Positions 5,990 to 8,527 of a stretch of DNA of 8,527 nt are shown here, piece by piece (within the stretch, counting starts at the first letter, position 1; each line of letters starts with the position of its first letter). The stretch is from Campylobacteraceae bacterium (lineage in GTDB: Bacteria > Campylobacterota > Campylobacteria > Campylobacterales > Sulfurovaceae), in NCBI GenBank assembly GCA_026985655.1, contig JALSQB010000170.1, forward strand, positions 1 through 8,527. The letters run 5' to 3'. Below the pieces are notes generated by a model, which saw only the letters and a list, made by a program, of their open reading frames with translations, was not told the DNA's origin and made no database searches. The translations under genes were made by a program, and so were the position numbers.

Positions 5990-6026
5990 ATTGGAGAAAA
6001 AGGGCTTATGCCCCTCCTCTTCCAAT
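5990..6026 (-). terminator. Hairpin between moeA and the cytochrome gene (probable 3' end of the cytochrome transcript)
   Basis: ATTGGA (5990-5995) pairs with TCCAAT (6021-6026) and GGGC (6002-6005) with GCCC (6010-6013) around a 4-nt loop. The middle segment (5996-6001 against 6014-6020) pairs badly in plus-strand RNA. In minus-strand RNA it pairs as A-U, G-C and three G.U pairs with a single bulged A, giving about 16 pairs. This suggests that the structure serves the minus-strand cytochrome gene, whose stop is only 6 nt away. No U-run follows on either strand, so intrinsic termination is possible but not classical; it may instead protect the mRNA 3' end. Confidence 0.55.
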
Positions 6027-6031
6027 TAAGA

Positions 6032-6724
6032 CTATAGTCCAGAAATATAAGCAGCTACTGCTTTAATGTCTGCATCACTAAGTCCACCAACTTGACCTTT
6101 CATTACCATTCCCATACCAGCTACGTTACGTGTACCAGCTTTGTATTCAGTAATTTTTTTCTCTAAATCAGCTGCTGCTTGACCAGCAATAATTGCAGAT
6201 TTACCCATTGCACTTGTTTTACCATCAGCACCATGACAACCAGCACATTTAGCGAAAAGTGCTTTTCCTGCATCTGTACTTGCTGCTGAAGTTGCAGCAG
6301 CTACTGCTGAACCAGCTGCTTCTTTTGCTGAATCAACTGCTGAAGCTGCTTTTTCTTTAACGGCATCAGCTGCTTCGCTTGCTGCTTCTTTTGCTGAATC
6401 AACTGCTTTAGTTGCTGTTTCTTTAACTGCATCAGCTGCTTCGCTTGCTTTTTCTTTAACAGCATCGGCTGCTTCAGTTGCTTTTTCTGTTGCTGCTGCT
6501 TTAACTTTTTCAGCTGCATTAGCTACGGCATCTTTTGCTTCAGTAGTTGCTGATTTTTTCTCACCACCACATTTACCTTCGCCACATTTACCTGCATTAC
6601 ATTTTTTTACTGATTCTGATTTTGCCTCAGTTGCTGCTTTTGCTTCTGCACCTGTCGCTGAATCTCCACAAGCTGTTAAAAGTACAGCTGCTGCTACCAT
6701 TGATAAAACTGTAAGTTTTTTCAT
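6032..6724 (-). CDS. Chimeric cytochrome c lipoprotein with KCG cysteine cluster and LEA-like repeats
   Basis: A 230-residue exported lipoprotein in four parts. (1) A signal peptide with lipobox LLTAC, with C19 the lipidated residue; D21 is at position +2 relative to the usual numbering from C19, so a membrane anchor on the periplasmic face of either membrane is possible. (2) A cysteine cluster KCNAGKCGEGKCGG (41-54; C42, C47, C52). (3) Residues 62-149, about eight 11-residue alanine/lysine/glutamate repeats of the type EAADAVKEKAS, like the group 3 LEA motif, predicted to be a long helix. (4) A class I cytochrome c domain with heme site CAGCH (160-164) and a methionine-rich axial-ligand stretch GMGMVMKGQ (203-211), resembling epsilonproteobacterial c553. 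It probably shuttles or stores electrons near the membrane on a flexible stalk. AAAGGA 8 nt before the ATG supports the start. The promoter and signal peptide are shared with the neighbour at 6964-7188. Confidence 0.9.
   Translation of the reverse strand: MKKLTVLSMVAAAVLLTACGDSATGAEAKAATEAKSESVKKCNAGKCGEGKCGGEKKSATTEAKDAVANAAEKVKAAATEKATEAADAVKEKASEAADAVKETATKAVDSAKEAASEAADAVKEKAASAVDSAKEAAGSAVAAATSAASTDAGKALFAKCAGCHGADGKTSAMGKSAIIAGQAAADLEKKITEYKAGTRNVAGMGMVMKGQVGGLSDADIKAVAAYISGL
6315..6446 (-). repeat. 66-bp tandem duplication inside the LEA-like stalk
   Basis: Positions 6315-6380 and 6381-6446 match at 61 of 66 bases by eye. The unit equals two 11-codon repeats, and a weaker third copy of the second half continues to about 6483 at a 33-bp offset. 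Most of the differences are clustered. It shows that the stalk has grown by in-frame duplication and that its length may vary between strains. Confidence 0.8.
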
Positions 6725-6787
6725 TATCTCTATCCTTTAATTTTAGTATCTGCAATTATACTATAGTTTTTTAGGATTTACAACCAA
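6647..6787 (-). repeat. Copy B of a duplicated block (queD tail vestige, promoter, signal peptide)
   Basis: Matches 7111-7252 (copy A) with one net indel in the leader. The part at 6787-6755 matches the end of queD and the -10 box at 29 of 33 bases. It still reads as LVVNPKKL followed by TAG, where queD ends LVANPRKV. The first 26 codons of the two lipoproteins agree at 19 positions. The similarity stops abruptly upstream of the LV codons, which marks a duplication breakpoint. Confidence 0.75.
6755..6783 (-). promoter_or_regulatory. Promoter of the cytochrome lipoprotein gene
   Basis: On the minus strand, TTGTAA (6783-6778) and TATAAT (6760-6755) are separated by 17 bp, a good sigma70-type promoter. 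The start would be near 6748, giving a leader of about 24 nt with AAAGGA in it. It is a copy of the promoter at 7220-7248. Confidence 0.6.
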
Positions 6788-6914
6788 CATAAAAAAAGAG
6801 TAAAAGATAGTGTCAATAGGGGATTTATAAGTGATATTTGAGTTAAAGTAGGGTCTTATTTATGTTTAAAACTTATACGATATATAAGCTTAAAATATAT
6901 TTTATAATTTTTCA

Positions 6915-6942
6915 ATAGAAGTTCTATCACTAGAACTCCTAT
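6915..6942 (-). terminator. 12-bp hairpin with GUGA tetraloop downstream of the small lipoprotein gene
   Basis: In minus-strand RNA, ATAGGAGTTCTA (6942-6931) pairs with TAGAACTTCTAT (6926-6915) around GUGA, a GNRA-type loop. The only imperfect position (C6938/A6919) is a G.U pair in minus RNA but an A/C mismatch in plus RNA, so it probably acts in the transcript of the gene ending at 6964. No clean U-run follows. The rest of the 239-bp gap (6725-6963) holds the cytochrome promoter, the vestigial queD tail and AT-rich palindromes (CTTATA/TATAAG at 6872-6888, AAAATATATTTT near 6892-6903), and no further gene. Confidence 0.5.
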
Positions 6943-6963
6943 CAGTTTTTATAAATTTATTGT

Positions 6964-7188
6964 TTATTCATCTTCTGGAATTGGATGTGAAGCAGCTCCA
7001 CATTTACTAATTCCACATTTACCATCACGCTCTCTCTCTTGTGCACCTATATCTTTTTCAATTTGAACAGATGCTGTATCAGCAGCTCCATTTGGTCTTG
7101 AATTATCAGCAGCTCCATTTGCTGAACCTCCACAAGCTGTTAAGAGTAATCCTATTGCTACTATTGATAAAATGGTAAGTTTTTTCAT
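6964..7188 (-). CDS. Small lipoprotein with KCG motif, paralogue of the cytochrome lipoprotein's N-terminus
   Basis: A 74-residue exported lipoprotein. Residues 1-19 form a signal peptide with lipobox LLTAC (C19). The mature part has a duplicated NGAAD segment (about 24-28 and 33-37), a charged stretch and the cluster DGKCGISKCGA (about 56-66), which repeats the cysteine motif of the cytochrome lipoprotein. It then ends in SHPIPEDE without heme site or repeats. The first 26 residues match the cytochrome lipoprotein at 19 positions, and the upstream DNA is also shared, so the two are duplicates that diverged. It may be a metal- or thiol-active mini-lipoprotein, a substrate for peptide modification, or a decaying copy. 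AAAGGA 8 nt before the ATG supports the start. No heme-site remnant was found downstream of its stop. Confidence 0.75.
   Translation of the reverse strand: MKKLTILSIVAIGLLLTACGGSANGAADNSRPNGAADTASVQIEKDIGAQERERDGKCGISKCGAASHPIPEDE
7077..7121 (-). repeat. 18-bp direct repeat within the small lipoprotein gene
   Basis: TATCAGCAGCTCCATTTG occurs at 7077-7094 and again at 7104-7121, identical, with a 27-bp (9-codon) offset. It encodes the two NGAAD segments and indicates a recent in-frame duplication or slippage. Confidence 0.85.
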
Positions 7189-7252
7189 TTATATGTTCCT
7201 TTATGTTTAAATATAACTTATTATACTATACTTTTCTAGGATTTGCAACTAA
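7111..7252 (-). repeat. Copy A of the duplicated block (true queD tail, promoter, signal peptide)
   Basis: This is the source-like copy, since its upstream end is the functional end of queD. It pairs with 6647-6787. It contains the last eight queD codons, the lipoprotein promoter, the ribosome site and the first 26 lipoprotein codons. Confidence 0.75.
7220..7248 (-). promoter_or_regulatory. Lipoprotein promoter lying inside the 3' end of queD
   Basis: On the minus strand, TTGCAA (7248-7243) and TATAAT (7225-7220) have a 17-bp spacer. The -35 and spacer are the last queD codons, and the -10 begins at the base after the queD stop TAG (7228-7226). Transcription would start near 7213, about 25 nt before the lipoprotein ATG. 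The arrangement ties the queD C-terminal codons to promoter function. Confidence 0.6.
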
Positions 7253-7807
7253 TTTTTTTTCTAACATTAAATCCCATATTTTTGGGTTTTTCCACTCTTT
7301 TTTAATCTGTTTTGAGAAAAAAATCTTTTCTAAACTGATATTTCCCATCAAGTCGCTATGGGCATCTTCTTTAAAGCCTTGTGCATAACCCGTCTCTGTT
7401 TCATGCACAATAATACTATGCAGTTTTACTTCACGTTCACCATTGACCATACCTGTACAGACTAAAATACGTTCAACCATTAAATAGATAACGCGTGAAA
7501 ACTGTTCAGCTGAAGGTGAAACAGGTAACTCTACCCAGCGTGTAGAGTGCTTTTTCATATCTTCTAAATAACCATCATCATCTCCTGACCACAAAGTAAT
7601 GGCATGGTCAAAAGATTCTATTAACTCTTTAATCGTCTCTTTCATTAAGCCAAAATCATACACCATCTGTCCATGGTCTAAGTAGTTTGATTCTAACAAA
7701 ACTTCTACCTTATAAGAGTGTCCATGTATGTTTTGAGAACAACGTTGCGTGGTACACCCTCTAACAATATGGGCATTTTCAAATTTAAATAGTTTTCTTA
7801 TTATCAT
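7226..7807 (-). CDS. queD: 6-carboxy-5,6,7,8-tetrahydropterin synthase QueD (6-pyruvoyltetrahydropterin synthase family)
   Basis: Converts 7,8-dihydroneopterin triphosphate to 6-carboxytetrahydropterin, an early step toward preQ0 and queuosine in tRNA wobble positions. Zinc ligands are visible as H13 (FENAH) and H28/H30 in NIHGHSYKV, with C23 (CSQNIHGHSY) the catalytic cysteine position. Further motifs are MVYDFGLMK (48-56), SFDHAI (65-70, the Asp-His pair), SPSAEQFSR (97-105) and VHETETGYAQ (134-143, with the substrate-binding Glu). At 193 residues it is longer than the 120-residue E. coli enzyme, with an insert near 74-92 (SGDDDGYLEDMKKHSTRWV) and a C-terminal extension from about 145. TAGGAG 6 nt before the ATG is a good ribosome site, and it includes the TAG stop of the upstream Sel1 gene, so the two genes are coupled. 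The related mammalian-type PTPS is less likely given the Cys-x3-HGH spacing. Confidence 0.9.
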   Translation of the reverse strand: MIIRKLFKFENAHIVRGCTTQRCSQNIHGHSYKVEVLLESNYLDHGQMVYDFGLMKETIKELIESFDHAITLWSGDDDGYLEDMKKHSTRWVELPVSPSAEQFSRVIYLMVERILVCTGMVNGEREVKLHSIIVHETETGYAQGFKEDAHSDLMGNISLEKIFFSKQIKKEWKNPKIWDLMLEKKLVANPRKV

Positions 7808-7816
7808 AAAATTCTC

Positions 7817-8515
7817 CTAAAAAACAATTTGCCCCTCTTGTTGCATACGATGCATAATATCTTTGGCTTTTTGATGCCCTTGATAAGAAGCTTTTCGACA
7901 CCATTCTAAGGCTTTCTCTTGATTCTCTTCACAGCCAAACCCTTGACCATACATCGCCCCAAGGTTAAACTGCCCCTCTGGTGAGCCTTTTTCAGCTGAT
8001 TTTTTAAAGAGCATATAGGCTTTGTCATAACTCTGTTCTACCCCTGTACCCTCTTTAAAAAGTACGCCTAAGTTATTAAAAGCTTCGGCATTACCCCGTT
8101 TGGCTGCCTCTTCATACCAAAAGGCTGATTCTGAATAATTTCGCTCACACCCCTCTCCCTCTTCAAACATTAAGGCTACATCAAATTGTGCTTGAGGCAT
8201 TCCTTTAATCGCTGCTTTTAAGTAGTACTGATGGGCTGTTGTAGCATCTTTTTCTACGCCTAAACCTCGTAAATAGAGTAAACCAAGATTGTAAGAAGAG
8301 GAGTGTTCTCCTGCATCTGAAGCTTTCTTATAATATTCTATCGCTTTTGCATAACTTTGCTCTACTCCTAAACCATTATGATAAAAGTACCCAATGGTAG
8401 CCAGTGAAGCCAAGTCACCTTGACTGGCAATGTATTGATAAAGTTCTAAGGCTTTCGAGTACTCTTTAGCATTAAAAAGTTCTAAAGCTTCAGCTTTTAA
8501 TTCTTGGTTTGGCAT
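7817..8515 (-). CDS. Sel1-repeat (TPR-like) protein
   Basis: A 232-residue protein made almost wholly of helical hairpin repeats. An N-terminal TPR-like unit (about 5-33) is followed by five Sel1 repeats of 36 residues at about 36-71, 72-107, 108-143, 144-179 and 180-215. These carry the pattern 'A...LG.lY..G.GVe.dy.kA..yykkAa..G'. Such repeats are protein-binding scaffolds. There is no signal peptide, so it is probably cytoplasmic, and only three cysteines (123, 195, 206) are present, unlike the disulfide-rich secreted Helicobacter Hcp proteins. GAGGA 3 nt before the ATG at 8515 supports the start; the spacing is short. It is directly upstream of queD with a 9-nt gap. The partner is unknown, and co-transcription with queD is a hint rather than evidence of shared function. 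Confidence 0.88.
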   Translation of the reverse strand: MPNQELKAEALELFNAKEYSKALELYQYIASQGDLASLATIGYFYHNGLGVEQSYAKAIEYYKKASDAGEHSSSYNLGLLYLRGLGVEKDATTAHQYYLKAAIKGMPQAQFDVALMFEEGEGCERNYSESAFWYEEAAKRGNAEAFNNLGVLFKEGTGVEQSYDKAYMLFKKSAEKGSPEGQFNLGAMYGQGFGCEENQEKALEWCRKASYQGHQKAKDIMHRMQQEGQIVF

Positions 8516-8527
8516 AGTTCCTCACTT

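Noticed and set aside
6315..6483. Regular repeats that could suggest a CRISPR array
   Set aside because: The repeats are in coding frame, contiguous without spacers, and translate to 11-residue helical repeats.
6301..6519. Glutamine/lysine-rich frame of 72 codons inside the cytochrome lipoprotein gene
   Set aside because: It is an out-of-frame reading of the repetitive stalk; its low complexity comes from the repeats and it has no ribosome site.
6872..6903. AT-rich palindromes CTTATA/TATAAG and AAAATATATTTT as regulatory sites
   Set aside because: Short A/T palindromes are expected by chance in such AT-rich DNA, and they are not placed at a promoter that I can identify.
6725..6963. Possible remnant of a second cytochrome domain after the small lipoprotein stop
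   Set aside because: No CxxCH heme-site pattern is readable on the minus strand in this gap; only the promoter, the queD-tail vestige and AT-rich palindromes are seen.
7203..7388. 61-codon plus-strand frame over the queD end
   Set aside because: Antisense to queD and the lipoprotein promoter; its phenylalanine/isoleucine richness reflects AT-rich antisense sequence.

Overview
This is an AT-rich window from a bacterial chromosome. The gene types and style point to Campylobacterota (the former epsilonproteobacteria), probably a free-living Sulfurimonas/Sulfurovum-like organism. The clues are a c553-like cytochrome carried on a lipoprotein, short forms of Alr and RsmE, a long QueD, clear TATAAT-type -10 boxes with poor -35 boxes, and tight gene packing. 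This is inference from protein style, with no database search behind it.

Left part (1-1100): the 5' part of an AAA-family ATPase gene (minus strand, cut by the window edge) lies next to a type II toxin-antitoxin pair, a Phd-like antitoxin followed by a PIN-domain RNase toxin. This is the only accessory-looking part of the window. Centre-left (1101-4680): alanine racemase (plus) converges on a CPA1-type Na+/H+ antiporter (minus), with 1 bp between their stop codons. Upstream of the antiporter on the same strand are an unannotated 24-residue peptide gene with a strong ribosome binding site, rsmE, and a small four-helix membrane protein. A 33-bp inverted repeat sits between the peptide gene and the antiporter and contains the antiporter's only plausible Shine-Dalgarno sequence.

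Centre (4681-5984): moeA (molybdenum cofactor assembly) is transcribed divergently from the membrane-protein/rsmE group. Right part (5985-8527), all minus strand: a Sel1-repeat protein and queD (queuosine precursor synthesis) form a two-gene unit, followed by a small lipoprotein and then a large chimeric lipoprotein. The large one has a lipobox, a KCG/EGKCG cysteine cluster, eight 11-residue LEA-like repeats and a C-terminal cytochrome c domain. The two lipoprotein genes come from a duplication that also copied the last codons of queD, because the promoter lies inside the queD 3' end. A vestige of the queD tail is still readable upstream of the cytochrome gene.

The most interesting points are the chimeric cytochrome with its possible MNIO-type/metal-binding cysteine motif, the duplication carrying the queD tail and promoter, the hidden 24-residue peptide, and three minus-strand hairpins whose mismatches become G.U pairs only in minus-strand RNA. 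No tRNA, rRNA, CRISPR array, insertion sequence or origin was seen.
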